Source: Aquiflexum lacus (GTDB lineage: Bacteria; Bacteroidota; Bacteroidia; Cytophagales; Cyclobacteriaceae). From it: a stretch of 64,000 bases of DNA. Position numbers and translations under genes: made by a program. Positions 34,539 to 43,389 of the stretch are shown here, piece after piece. Position 1 is the first letter of the stretch; each line of letters starts with the position of its first letter. The notes beneath the pieces were generated by a model, which did no database searches, was not told where the DNA came from, and saw only the letters and a list, made by a program, of their open reading frames with translations. The stretch spans positions 1-64,000 of the forward strand of contig NZ_JABFHF010000018.1 in NCBI RefSeq assembly GCF_015476655.1. Direction: 5' to 3'.

Positions 34539-35939
34539 TTATTTTAAACTACCAGTCATATCCTCAGGTTTAACCCACTGATCAAATTGTTCATTGGTCA
34601 ATAAACCTAAATCCAAAGCTGCTTCTCTGAGGCTAGTACCTTCTTTATGTGCTTTTTTAGCAATTGCGGCAGCATTTTCATATCCTATATGAGGATTCAA
34701 TGCCGTAACCAACATCAATGAATTCTCAAGATGTCTTTTGATAAAAGGCCTGTTTGGTTCGATTCCCACTGCACAATTGTCATTGAAAGAAACACAGGCA
34801 TCACCGATTAACCTCGCGGATTGCAGGAAATTGGCCACCATCATTGGTTTGAAGACATTCAGCTCGAAATGGCCATTAGATCCACCAATAGAAATCGCCA
34901 CATCGTTGCCCATTACTTGCGCAGCTACCATGGTGATGGCTTCAACCTGGGTAGGATTTACTTTTCCGGGCATGATGGAGGAGCCGGGTTCGTTTTCAGG
35001 AATCAAAATTTCTCCAATACCTGACCTTGGACCTGATGAAAGCATGCGGATGTCATTTGCGATTTTCATTAAGCTTACTGCCAATTGTTTTAAGGCACCA
35101 TGAGTTTCCACAATCGCATCATGTGCCGCCAAAGCTTCAAATTTATTGGGGGCTGTTATCATCGCTTGTCCAGAGAATTCCGCTATTTTCTTTGCCACTA
35201 GTTCAGAGTAACCTTTGGGTGTATTCAACCCCGTACCTACAGCTGTTCCTCCCAATGCCAGTTCTGATAGATGAGATAAGGTGTTTTTCAAAGCCTTCAA
35301 TCCATGGTCGAGCTGTGCGACATATCCGGAAAATTCTTGTCCCAAAGTCAATGGCGTAGCATCCATAAAGTGGGTTCTGCCTATCTTGACCACCTCCATA
35401 AAAGCTTCTGATTTTGACTTCAAGGTATCTCTTAGTTTTTCCACTCCGGGAATAGTGGTTTCCATCACCATTTTGTAAGCTGCAATATGCATTGCAGTGG
35501 GAAATGTATCATTGGATGATTGACTTTTATTGACATCGTCATTGGGGTGAATTTTCTTCTTTTCATCCTCTAGTGAACCTCCTAACAATACATGTGCCCT
35601 GTAGGCAATTACTTCATTGGAGTTCATATTGGATTGCGTTCCCGAACCTGTCTGCCAGATTACCAATGGGAATTGGTCATCGTGTTGTCCGGTAAGGATT
35701 TCATCACATACCTTGGCAATGATATCGGCCTTATCTTGAGTCAAAACACCCAATTCGGTATTGGCCAATGCCGCGGATTTTTTTAAGATCGCAAAAGCCC
35801 TGATGATTTCTATTGGCATGCGGTTACGCTCACCGCCGATTTTGAAGTTATTGATGGATCTTTGAGTCTGTGCCCCCCAGTATTTGTCTGCAGGAACTTC
35901 CACGGGCCCCATTGTATCTTTTTCTGTTCTAAAGTTCAT
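34539..35939 (-). CDS. fumC: Class II fumarate hydratase FumC
   Basis: 466 residues, standard for the iron-independent class II enzyme that interconverts fumarate and L-malate in the TCA cycle. The signature [16 protein letters not shown] (about residue 318) contains the catalytic Ser of the mobile loop; [11 protein letters not shown] and VGRTHxxD-type segments ([14 protein letters not shown]) complete the superfamily pattern. Cytoplasmic tetramer. Starts with ATG at 35939, preceded by a short 73-base spacer to a divergently unrelated gene on the same strand. Confidence 0.96.
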   Translation of the reverse strand: MNFRTEKDTMGPVEVPADKYWGAQTQRSINNFKIGGERNRMPIEIIRAFAILKKSAALANTELGVLTQDKADIIAKVCDEILTGQHDDQFPLVIWQTGSGTQSNMNSNEVIAYRAHVLLGGSLEDEKKKIHPNDDVNKSQSSNDTFPTAMHIAAYKMVMETTIPGVEKLRDTLKSKSEAFMEVVKIGRTHFMDATPLTLGQEFSGYVAQLDHGLKALKNTLSHLSELALGGTAVGTGLNTPKGYSELVAKKIAEFSGQAMITAPNKFEALAAHDAIVETHGALKQLAVSLMKIANDIRMLSSGPRSGIGEILIPENEPGSSIMPGKVNPTQVEAITMVAAQVMGNDVAISIGGSNGHFELNVFKPMMVANFLQSARLIGDACVSFNDNCAVGIEPNRPFIKRHLENSLMLVTALNPHIGYENAAAIAKKAHKEGTSLREAALDLGLLTNEQFDQWVKPEDMTGSLK

Positions 35940-36012
35940 AGGCTTAAAATCTTGATTACTTTGTTTGGTCTGCTAAATTAGTACCTAAGAGGGATAATAC
36001 ATAAGCAAAGGA

Positions 36013-36486
36013 TTAATTATTAAGTAGACCTAAAAAAATCCCCTGTGATATTTTTATTTTCCGCTTGAAATGGACCCACGCAAACCAATAATTCCCGATT
36101 CCCAAAGCAATTGTGATCATTGTCAAGTAGGAATTACCTACTAGAAAAGTAAATATCAAGGCCAAAATTCCTGAAAGCATAGTCCAAAGTCCCAAGAAAA
36201 AAACAGATCCTGGAAAGAGACTGTATTCCAGAAAAAGAATACTGCCTGAGGGTGTGCTTTCAATTTCTCCTTTAATCAAAGGTAAAAAACTATCTGCCCT
36301 ATCGATTACCAAAGAAATTCTGAATTTATTTGTTCCTAGGTTACCGTTAAACAGTTGAACATTGTTTGCATTGGTATTGAAATCCAAAAAATTTGCGTTT
36401 TTAGTAACCGAATCCAATCGTTTCAAGATCTCCTCTTTTTTGAGTGTTGAGACCAGCACTTCGCTATGATTTGGACAAAATGACAT
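36013..36486 (-). CDS. Membrane protein of unknown function
   Basis: 157 residues. The N-terminal half (about 1-85) looks soluble and begins MSFCPNHSEVLVSTLKKEEI; the C-terminal half has two transmembrane segments (about 92-115 and 117-135) followed by a basic tail. Nothing in the sequence points to a known family. It lies on the same strand upstream of fumC, 73 bases away. The 220-base spacer upstream holds a palindrome of GCCTG/CAGGC type at 36608-36624, similar to the tract at 128-145. Confidence 0.65.
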   Translation of the reverse strand: MSFCPNHSEVLVSTLKKEEILKRLDSVTKNANFLDFNTNANNVQLFNGNLGTNKFRISLVIDRADSFLPLIKGEIESTPSGSILFLEYSLFPGSVFFLGLWTMLSGILALIFTFLVGNSYLTMITIALGIGNYWFAWVHFKRKIKISQGIFLGLLNN

Positions 36487-36607
36487 ATTTGGCTAACCCA
36501 TTAGGGTTGTTATTGTTATTTAGATTATATGTATGTACGCAATGAAGGCCGTAAAATGGTAATTCAATTTAATTCTCGACAGGAAACTGAAATGTCCGTA
36601 GCATCTC

Positions 36608-36624
36608 TGCCTGACCGGCAGGCA
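36608..36624. repeat. Short GC-rich palindrome
   Basis: TGCCTG and CAGGCA flank ACCGG in an otherwise AT-rich spacer. Related CAGG/CCTG words occur at 128-145 near the window start. Likely a fragment of a dispersed intergenic element of this lineage. Confidence 0.4.
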
Positions 36625-36706
36625 ACCTGTTTGAAGTAGAATATTGGGATACTGGTAAAGAAGCGGATAACCATATTACATTAGCATAAATATTACCTTA
36701 ACAAAT

Positions 36707-37150
36707 ATGACTTCCAAAATCATTTCTGAAAGAATGACATTCCAAATTGATGGAGACCCTGAAAAAGTGATGAAAAGAATTTGGAGCATTGGAGGTGAAT
36801 CAGGTTGGTATTATGCGACCCATCTTTGGAAAATCAGAGGATGGCTGGATAAGATGACAGGGGGAATCGGTTACAGAAAAGGAAGAAGAGATCCTATTGA
36901 GCTTTCCGAAGGTGATCCGATTGATTTTTGGAGAGTGGAGACAGCTGATAGGAAAAACAAAATTCTCAAGCTAAAAGCTGAAATGAGCCTTCCGGGAATG
37001 GTTTTTCTCCTATGGGAAATCAAACAAAATCAACTAATACAAACTATTGATTTTATCCCAAATGGTTGGAAAGGAAAGGCCTATTGGTTTCTTGTCAGGC
37101 CTTTCCATTTCTGGATTTTTTACAATTTGGGCAAGAGATTGGTCAAATAA
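36707..37150 (+). CDS. DUF2867 family protein
   Basis: 147 residues, no signal peptide. The features IWSIGGESGWYYATHLWKIRGW, DPIDFWRVE and KAYWFLVRPFHFWIFYNL match the DUF2867 family, which is often found as the C-terminal part of, or next to, NAD-dependent epimerase-like proteins and has a START-like fold. The biochemical role is unknown. It is convergent with ridA with two bases between stop codons. Confidence 0.78.
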   Translation: MTSKIISERMTFQIDGDPEKVMKRIWSIGGESGWYYATHLWKIRGWLDKMTGGIGYRKGRRDPIELSEGDPIDFWRVETADRKNKILKLKAEMSLPGMVFLLWEIKQNQLIQTIDFIPNGWKGKAYWFLVRPFHFWIFYNLGKRLVK

Positions 37151-37152
37151 AC

Positions 37153-37533
37153 CTACTTCACAGCTATACAGGATATCTCCACATTGACATCTTTTGGCAG
37201 TCTGCTTACTTCGACCGTTTCCCTAGCAGGGGGATTGGTTTTGAAATATTGTCCATAAGCTTCATTGATGGTCCCAAACTGTCCCATGTCCTTGATAAAA
37301 ATCGTACACTTTACCACATCTGCAAATTCATAACTAGCCGCTCTCAAAACCGCCTCCAGATTTTTCATGACTGCATGTGTTTCTTCTGTGATATTTTCAT
37401 TGATCAATTCTCCTGTATCTGCATCTAAGGAAATTTGACCGGAGACATACAAAGTATTTCCAGCTTTTACTGCTTGAGAATACGGACCAATCGGTGCAGG
37501 TGCTTCTTTTGAAAAGATGATCTCTTTAGACAT
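37153..37533 (-). CDS. ridA: RidA family enamine/imine deaminase
   Basis: 126 residues, normal length. RidA hydrolyses reactive 2-aminoacrylate and related imines made by PLP enzymes. The family features are present: APAPIGPYSQAVKAGNTLYVSGQI near the start, the substrate-binding Arg in VLRAASYEFADVVK and the C-terminal VEISCIAV. It is divergent from kynureninase, a PLP enzyme, with 170 bases between start codons, and in some tryptophan pathways RidA-like deaminases act on 2-aminomuconate; which role applies here is open. Confidence 0.92.
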   Translation of the reverse strand: MSKEIIFSKEAPAPIGPYSQAVKAGNTLYVSGQISLDADTGELINENITEETHAVMKNLEAVLRAASYEFADVVKCTIFIKDMGQFGTINEAYGQYFKTNPPARETVEVSRLPKDVNVEISCIAVK

Positions 37534-37594
37534 GATTTTTGATTTTTGTGCAAATTAATTATTTGGCAGCAAAGACACAGGACAAAAGAATTTT

Positions 37595-37621
37595 TTTACT
37601 GTAGTAAAGATATTATGTTTG
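37595..37621 (+). promoter_or_regulatory. Candidate promoter and operator upstream of kynU
   Basis: TATGTTTG at 37614-37621 fits the Bacteroidota -7 box TAnnTTTG. Just upstream, 37595-37608 is a palindrome with six-base arms TTTACT and AGTAAA around GT, placed where a repressor or activator would cover the -33 region. Control of the kynurenine genes by a tryptophan- or kynurenine-responsive regulator is inferred. Confidence 0.4.
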
Positions 37622-37703
37622 ATCTACTATATGGATTCTAATGAACATCCCAACGATTTGTTGGTTTGTAAAGATGCAGAAATGATCAATTATTAATTCA
37701 AAA

Positions 37704-38990
37704 ATGGAAAAACCAATTTATAAATATTCAGAAGAATTTGCCAGAGAGATGGACCAAAAAGATCCCTTGAAGTCGTTTAGGGATAGATTTTTATTCCCGC
37801 AAGTCAATGGTAAACAGGCAATCTATTTTTGTGGTAATTCTCTGGGGCTTCAACCCAAGTCTGTACAAACTTATATCCAAAAAGAACTGGACAATTGGGC
37901 GAATCTGGCCGTAGATGGTCATTTCCATGGTGAGGACGCCTGGTACCATATCCGGAAAAAATCGAAGCCAGCTTTAGCGGAGATAGTAGGTGCCCACGAG
38001 CACGAGGTGGTGGCAATGAATAACCTGAGTTCCAATCTTCATTTTTTAATGGTCTCATTTTACCAACCCACCAAAGAAAGATTCAAAATCATCACCGAGG
38101 CAGGTGCTTTTCCTTCGGACATGTACATGCTGGAAACCCAAGTCAAGTTCCATGGCTTGGATCCTGATGAGGCAATCATTGAAATCCATCCAAGACATGG
38201 CGAACATACATTAAGGACAGAGGATATTATAAAAACCATTCAGGAAAACAAGGGCCAATTGGCTTTGGTGATGATGGCAGGTCTTCAATATTATACAGGA
38301 CAGGTCTTTGATATGAAAGCGATTGCAAAAGCAGGACATGAAGCAGGGGCCAAGGTTGGATTTGACCTGGCGCATGCTGCAGGGAATGCACCCCTAAAGC
38401 TTCATGACTGGGGGGTGGATTTTGCAACTTGGTGCAGTTATAAATACATGAATTCAGGCCCGGGCAATATATCGGGAGTTTTTGTTCATGAAAGGCATGC
38501 CGAAAGACCCGAATTGCCAAGATTTGCAGGTTGGTGGGGACATGATGAAGCGGAGAGATTCAAAATGGAAAAAGGTTTTAAGCCCATGTTTGGTGCTGAT
38601 GGATGGCAATTGGCCAATTCAAATGTGTTGGCATTGGCGGCGCATCAGGCTTCTTTGGATATTTTTGAAGAAGCAGGGTTTTCAAATCTTAGAGAAAAAA
38701 GTATGCTATTGACAGGATATCTCGAGTTTTTGATAGAGGCAATAAGTGGAGAGAGCGGTGTTTTGGAAATAATTACCCCTAAAAATGCCGACGAACGCGG
38801 TTGTCAGTTATCTTTGTTGGTTCATAAAGGAGGAAAAGCAGTTTTTGATGCTCTTTATGAAGAGAGTATTGTAGGAGATTGGCGCCATCCAAATGTTATC
38901 AGAGTAGCTCCAACTCCCTTGTACAACAGCTACTTGGATGTTTATCAATTTGCCCGCATTCTGGAACAATCCTTACAAAAATTCGCTTAA
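37704..38990 (+). CDS. kynU: Kynureninase
   Basis: 428 residues, usual length. A cytoplasmic PLP enzyme that cleaves kynurenine or 3-hydroxykynurenine to anthranilate or 3-hydroxyanthranilate plus alanine. The PLP-binding Lys lies in TWCSYKYMNSGPGN (about residue 243), preceded by GFDLAHAAGNAPL with the cofactor Asp; YFCGNSLGLQPK is the family N-terminal motif. It is followed after 24 bases by kynurenine 3-monooxygenase, so 3-hydroxykynurenine is the probable substrate and the product could feed quinolinate/NAD synthesis or degradation. Confidence 0.96.
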   Translation: MEKPIYKYSEEFAREMDQKDPLKSFRDRFLFPQVNGKQAIYFCGNSLGLQPKSVQTYIQKELDNWANLAVDGHFHGEDAWYHIRKKSKPALAEIVGAHEHEVVAMNNLSSNLHFLMVSFYQPTKERFKIITEAGAFPSDMYMLETQVKFHGLDPDEAIIEIHPRHGEHTLRTEDIIKTIQENKGQLALVMMAGLQYYTGQVFDMKAIAKAGHEAGAKVGFDLAHAAGNAPLKLHDWGVDFATWCSYKYMNSGPGNISGVFVHERHAERPELPRFAGWWGHDEAERFKMEKGFKPMFGADGWQLANSNVLALAAHQASLDIFEEAGFSNLREKSMLLTGYLEFLIEAISGESGVLEIITPKNADERGCQLSLLVHKGGKAVFDALYEESIVGDWRHPNVIRVAPTPLYNSYLDVYQFARILEQSLQKFA

Positions 38991-39014
38991 GTGTAAGGAG
39001 TATTATCTCAAACC

Positions 39015-40370
39015 ATGAAAAAAAATGAAATCAGTCTACTTGGTGCCGGTCTTATCGGGTCCTTGTTGAGCATATATTTAAAAAGAAGAGGCTTGGACGT
39101 CAACCTTTATGAAAAAAGGGCAGATAACCGAAAAGGAGCCTATTCTGAAGAGGGGAGGTCCATCAATATGGCCCTCAGCGACCGGGGTTGGAGGTCTTTA
39201 GAGAAAGCAGGTCTAAAAGAAAAGGTTCTTCCATTGACCATTCCTATGTATGGCAGAAAAATCCATGATGAACATGGCAAAACCACCTTTATCCCATACG
39301 GCAAGGACAATCAGGCAATTTATTCTATTTCACGGGGAAAATTCAATCAGCTTTTGGTGGATGAGGCGGAATCGTTGGGTGTTAAATTGAATTTTGAATA
39401 TAAATGCGAGGAAGTAGACCTTAGGCATAATCACCTTACTTTTTCAACACCGGATGGAAACATTGAAAAATTGGAATCCAAAGTCATTATTGGTTCTGAC
39501 GGGGCTTATTCTTCGCTGAGAACTGCCATGCTCAAGCAGGTAAGGTTCAATTATAGGCAAGAGTATATATCACATGGATACAAAGAATTGACCATCCCGG
39601 CTACGGCTGAGGGTGAGTTTGCGATGGATCCCAACGCACTTCATATTTGGCCAAGAGGTAGTTTTATGTTAATTGCCTTACCCAATCCTGACAAATCATT
39701 TACGTGTACTTTATTTCTTCCTTTTGATGGGGAAAGAGTTTGTTTTGAAAATATCAATGATAATAAGGATGTTGAAAGTATTTTCAAAACCTACTTTGAT
39801 GATGCCTTTGAACTGATGCCTGAACTGACAAAGCAATTTTTTAGTAATCCCACAGCGTCATTGATCAATCTAGAATGTTATCCTTGGATGTTGAATAAAG
39901 CATTGCTGATAGGGGATGCATCTCATGCCATGGTTCCGTTTTACGGACAGGGAATGAATTCAGGTTTTGAGGATGTCTTTATTTTGGATGAGCTCATTGG
40001 GAAACTAGGTACCAATGCCTGGGAATTAGTATTTGCCAAATTCCAAAAAATCAGAAAGCCCGATACTGATGCCATCTGCCGCCTTGCTATGGAGAATTTT
40101 GAAGAAATGAGAGATCAGGTAGCAGATCCGAAGTTTTTGCTCCGAAAAAGGATTGAAGCCAAGCTCCATGCCTTATATCCAAAAGATTGGATTCCACTGT
40201 ACACCATGGTTACCTTTTCCAGTATTCCGTATTCAGAAGCGTATGCTCAAGGCAAACTACAGGAAATGATCATGGATAGGGTAATGGCTGATCCTTTGAT
40301 AACCCAAAATTGGGATAAGCTGGATTACGAAGACATCATCAATCAAATGGATAAGGCGAAAGCCGTATAA
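39015..40370 (+). CDS. kmo: Kynurenine 3-monooxygenase
   Basis: 451 residues. An FAD-dependent aromatic hydroxylase converting L-kynurenine to 3-hydroxykynurenine with NADPH and O2. It shows the GxGxxG motif LLGAGLIGSLLSIYLKRRG, the group A hydroxylase segment VIIGSDGAYSSLR, and LIGDASHAMVPFYGQGMNSGFED with the second flavin contact. The C-terminal region lacks an obvious transmembrane helix. Second gene of the kyn unit, followed directly by a terminator. Tryptophan 2,3-dioxygenase and 3-hydroxyanthranilate dioxygenase are not in this window. Confidence 0.95.
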   Translation: MKKNEISLLGAGLIGSLLSIYLKRRGLDVNLYEKRADNRKGAYSEEGRSINMALSDRGWRSLEKAGLKEKVLPLTIPMYGRKIHDEHGKTTFIPYGKDNQAIYSISRGKFNQLLVDEAESLGVKLNFEYKCEEVDLRHNHLTFSTPDGNIEKLESKVIIGSDGAYSSLRTAMLKQVRFNYRQEYISHGYKELTIPATAEGEFAMDPNALHIWPRGSFMLIALPNPDKSFTCTLFLPFDGERVCFENINDNKDVESIFKTYFDDAFELMPELTKQFFSNPTASLINLECYPWMLNKALLIGDASHAMVPFYGQGMNSGFEDVFILDELIGKLGTNAWELVFAKFQKIRKPDTDAICRLAMENFEEMRDQVADPKFLLRKRIEAKLHALYPKDWIPLYTMVTFSSIPYSEAYAQGKLQEMIMDRVMADPLITQNWDKLDYEDIINQMDKAKAV

Positions 40371-40374
40371 AGAA

Positions 40375-40411
40375 AAAGGCTGCTTCTTTAGGAGGCAGCC
40401 TTTAAATTTTT
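40375..40411 (+). terminator. Rho-independent terminator after kmo
   Basis: AAAGGCTGC and GCAGCCTTT form a perfect nine-base stem around an 11-base loop, followed by AAATTTTT. The converging redoxin gene ends at 40435, so it may act in both directions. Confidence 0.85.
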
Positions 40412-40434
40412 CAGACTGATAGAAAAATATCCTG

Positions 40435-41058
40435 CTATTCAGCTTTCTTGGTCCATTTGATGGTACAGCCAATTGCCTTGGTGGATTCAACTGCAACTTT
40501 TCTTCCATTCATAACATCGTCAAGTGCCCTTTCGACATACTTTTCTGTTACACCATTTGGGTCTTGGTAATTGTTATCAATAGCACCAATATACTTGACT
40601 ATAAAATCATCCCCCTCTTTATGAAGCAAGTAAACGTGTGGAGTTCTTAAACCACCATAGGCTTTTATTACTTCCTGGCTTTGATCATGAACATAGGCAA
40701 AAAGAAATTTTTTGGACTTAGACCTTTCCTTCATTTTATTAAAGCTGTCACCTGGACTCACTTTAGCGTCATTTGCATTGATGGCTATGACCGGATAGCC
40801 TTTAGGAGCATACTTTTTATGCAGGTCGATCATTCGGTCCTCATAGGCGACTACATAGGGACAAGTATTACAGGAGAAAATTACCATAGCACCCTTGGCA
40901 TTTTCTGGGAGTGAAACCCAAGAACCATCCACACTTTGCAATTTAAAATCCGTAGCAACATCTCCTATTTTGTATCCCTGATTTTGCGCCACCGTTCCAA
41001 AAATCAGACCCATACCCAATACGAAGGTCAAAATAAAACCTATTTGTATTTTTTTCAT
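40435..41058 (-). CDS. Exported thioredoxin-fold redoxin with CNTC motif
   Basis: 207 residues with an N-terminal signal (hydrophobic stretch ending FGTVAQ). AhpC/TSA-like fold: GDVATDFKLQSVDGSWV, the redox motif FSCNTCPYV, GLRTPHVYLL with the cis-Pro, and a C-terminal GCTIKW segment that may hold a further functional cysteine. It matches the first half of the fused protein at 1599-2801. It starts six bases after the TlpA-like gene, so both are expected to be made together and may exchange electrons. The substrate is unknown. Confidence 0.86.
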   Translation of the reverse strand: MKKIQIGFILTFVLGMGLIFGTVAQNQGYKIGDVATDFKLQSVDGSWVSLPENAKGAMVIFSCNTCPYVVAYEDRMIDLHKKYAPKGYPVIAINANDAKVSPGDSFNKMKERSKSKKFLFAYVHDQSQEVIKAYGGLRTPHVYLLHKEGDDFIVKYIGAIDNNYQDPNGVTEKYVERALDDVMNGRKVAVESTKAIGCTIKWTKKAE

Positions 41059-41064
41059 GGCAAA

Positions 41065-41556
41065 TTACTTTAATTGGTTTATGATTAATTTTAATTCATC
41101 TTCAGTCATTTCTCCCTCATGAAATGATTTCGTCCCATCCGATCTAATAAAAAGTGTAGCAGGAATCGCTCCCGACCATGATGGGTCTACTTTATCTATC
41201 CACTTATTATAATCCACATCATTCAATAAGTATACAGGAGCTTGTATTCCTTTTTTTTTCATAAAAGAAGTAACCCTCTCGGGTTTTCTACCATCATCCA
41301 TGGAAATAAAATTTAATTCTATTGAATTATCTTCCTCTTGTGTTTTTTCAAAATAAGGCATTTCCTTCACACAGGGGCCGCACCAAGTTGCCCAAAAATT
41401 ATAAATCCGTATTTTTTCGGAAGGAGTATTTATCATCTCTTCAAATTCCGGATAACTGATTATCTGAAAAGTGGAATCTGTCATGGACTGATTTAACTCT
41501 CCATTGGAATTTGGGTTAATGAAAATTAACAAAAAACTGTAAACCAAGACTTTCAT
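41065..41556 (-). CDS. TlpA/ResA-like thiol-disulfide oxidoreductase
   Basis: 163 residues. A short hydrophobic N-terminal segment provides export. The thioredoxin fold carries FWATWCGPCVKEMPYF and the cis-Pro in GAIPATLFI. TlpA-like proteins reduce periplasmic disulfides, for example in cytochrome c maturation. It corresponds to the second half of the fused protein at 1599-2801. First gene of a two-gene unit with the CNTC redoxin; its upstream side faces the DnaA-box region. Confidence 0.9.
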   Translation of the reverse strand: MKVLVYSFLLIFINPNSNGELNQSMTDSTFQIISYPEFEEMINTPSEKIRIYNFWATWCGPCVKEMPYFEKTQEEDNSIELNFISMDDGRKPERVTSFMKKKGIQAPVYLLNDVDYNKWIDKVDPSWSGAIPATLFIRSDGTKSFHEGEMTEDELKLIINQLK

Positions 41557-42267
41557 TTAAAATTTCACTTTTTAGGTTAAAATTGAAATATTCCAATTAA
41601 CATCTAGATAATACCCTTTTGTTTCAGATAGTTAAATTGATCGTATTTATATTTTAGATAAAGTGAAGGAATTATCCTCAAAGATATGTTCATATTTGAG
41701 ACAATAGATCCACAATAAATAGGTTACGATCTGTGTCGAAAATTGTTATGCCGTTTATCAAAATGTTGAAATACAGGCTGTAAACAATGAAGGTAAAAAA
41801 CAAGCCTTTTTTATCCACATTTATCCACATTTATCCACACTCGATTAAAAACATTGATCATATGATTGATTATCAGTAGTTTATAATATTATAAAAATAG
41901 GTGTTTTTGTGGATATCTAACTGTAAATGAGTTTTTTACAATTATTTGCATCAAGCAAAAGATAGGATAACTTTATTTAGCAGGTCTAGATGCCAGGGAA
42001 TATTTTCTTGGATTTGTCTAATAATATTTCAAAAAACCCGGTTAAAAAAATTATTTATAGGTCATCATAAATCAACAATGAATCCGATTATAAAGGGCAA
42101 GATTTTATTCAAATGAATTCAGGTGATAAAAAAGTATTTTGAATATTACCAAGAAAAATTTATAAATAATAAAGAAATGTATGGAAACACTAGATTTAAT
42201 CAATTATGAGGTAATTTATCGCCAAAAATTCAATGCAATTACAGGAAACTTCTCAGGTTATTATGTG
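41557..42267. other. AT-rich gene-free region with DnaA-box cluster; candidate replication origin
   Basis: This is the longest gene-free stretch of the window, 711 bases. Three copies of TTATCCACA, the perfect DnaA-box consensus, stand in tandem at 41811-41819, 41821-41829 and 41831-41839, one helical turn apart. A reverse near-match TGTGGATAT lies at 41908-41916. Between and beyond them is very AT-rich DNA (TTATAATATTATAAAAATAG at 41881-41900) suited to unwinding. No promoter-less reading frame in it looks genuine. An origin of replication, or a DnaA-titrating or DnaA-controlled site, would all fit; neighbouring gene orientation gives only partial support. Confidence 0.6.
41811..41839 (+). 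promoter_or_regulatory. Three tandem DnaA boxes, 10-base period
   Basis: TTATCCACA repeated three times in the same direction with a single T between copies. The sequence equals the high-affinity DnaA box. Same-direction spacing at about one helical turn puts all boxes on one face of the helix, as needed for cooperative DnaA assembly. Confidence 0.8.
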
Positions 42268-43179
42268 TCACATTTTTATCAATCCTATATCCAAGGCAAT
42301 AATGATATCCAATATCAATTCAACTGTATTTGTATAAAATTCAGGTTGAATATTTTCAAAGGTATCTGTTGTTTTATGATAATCCTCATGATCTTCTACC
42401 CCAAAATAAATAAAAGGGATCCCTTTATCATGAAAATGTGCATGATCGGAAGCGCGTGTCCAATCATTTCTTCCTGATCCCGGTTCATCATGGCCAAACA
42501 GTAATATCGGGTTTCTTCCTTTCGATACCTCTGAAATCAAAGGTTTTAAATAAGGATTATGATAAGTTCCCACAGCATATATCTCATTGTCCTCATTTCT
42601 ACTGATCATATCCATATTGATATTCAATACAACTTGTTCCATGGAAAAGGGAAAATCATCGACCAAAGCTTTGGCTCCTTGAAGACCCATTTCTTCGGCA
42701 TCCAAAGCAACAAACATCATGGAATGCAAAGGTCTGTTTTCTGAAAAATAAGCCGCAATAGCCATAACTGCTGCAGTTCCGGAGGCATTGTCATCAGCAC
42801 CCAAAAAAACATTATCGCCCCTGCGTCCCAAATGGTCATAATGTGCCATGACCACGATCAATTTGTCTGATTCTGACCCAGGAATAAAACCTACAATATT
42901 TGCAGCCTTTTCATATTTTTTCCCTTCTCTTTGATTTTGAAAGTCAAAGTATTGGGTAAAATCAGGATATTGTGATGACATTTCAAGTGATTCAAACCTT
43001 TCCTTGATAAATGATCGGCTTTTTAAACTCCCCTCAGATAATGGCTTTCTTCCTTCAAGTTCTTCAGAGGACAGGTATTGGATATCTTGTAGTAGTTGCC
43101 CCTTATTTATTTTTTGGCCAAATAAGGTAATTGGCACCATTATTAATATTGTAGCAAGAAATTTGATATTATTCTTCAT
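42268..43179 (-). CDS. Exported M28 family zinc aminopeptidase
   Basis: 303 residues with a signal peptide ending TLFGQ. The M28 metal and catalytic residues are all visible: MAHYDHLG (His), GADDNASGTAA (bridging Asp), DAEEMGLQGA (Glu general base and Glu ligand), INMDMISR (Asp) and HEDYHKTTDTFE (last His). It should cut N-terminal amino acids or dipeptides from peptides outside the cytoplasm. It reads toward the candidate origin and has no operon partner. Confidence 0.92.
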   Translation of the reverse strand: MKNNIKFLATILIMVPITLFGQKINKGQLLQDIQYLSSEELEGRKPLSEGSLKSRSFIKERFESLEMSSQYPDFTQYFDFQNQREGKKYEKAANIVGFIPGSESDKLIVVMAHYDHLGRRGDNVFLGADDNASGTAAVMAIAAYFSENRPLHSMMFVALDAEEMGLQGAKALVDDFPFSMEQVVLNINMDMISRNEDNEIYAVGTYHNPYLKPLISEVSKGRNPILLFGHDEPGSGRNDWTRASDHAHFHDKGIPFIYFGVEDHEDYHKTTDTFENIQPEFYTNTVELILDIIIALDIGLIKM

Positions 43180-43389
43180 ATCGGTTATTAGATTTGACCG
43201 TTATTTATATCTGTGAAAGATTCAATTCCCACATTTGTAATGAAAAGAATTTGAAACTAAACTGTGCAGAGAATATTATGACTCCCTTGAATAGCTTGTT
43301 TCTAAAAACCAGCTTCATTATGGATAATCATTGGCCGTTGTGTATATTCGTAAAAATACTAAGGATTAATCGCTCGTATCTTAACAATC

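Noticed and set aside
42181-42477. 98-codon plus-strand frame at the edge of the DnaA-box region
   Set aside because: Most of it is antisense to the M28 peptidase gene and the product has no recognisable pattern.
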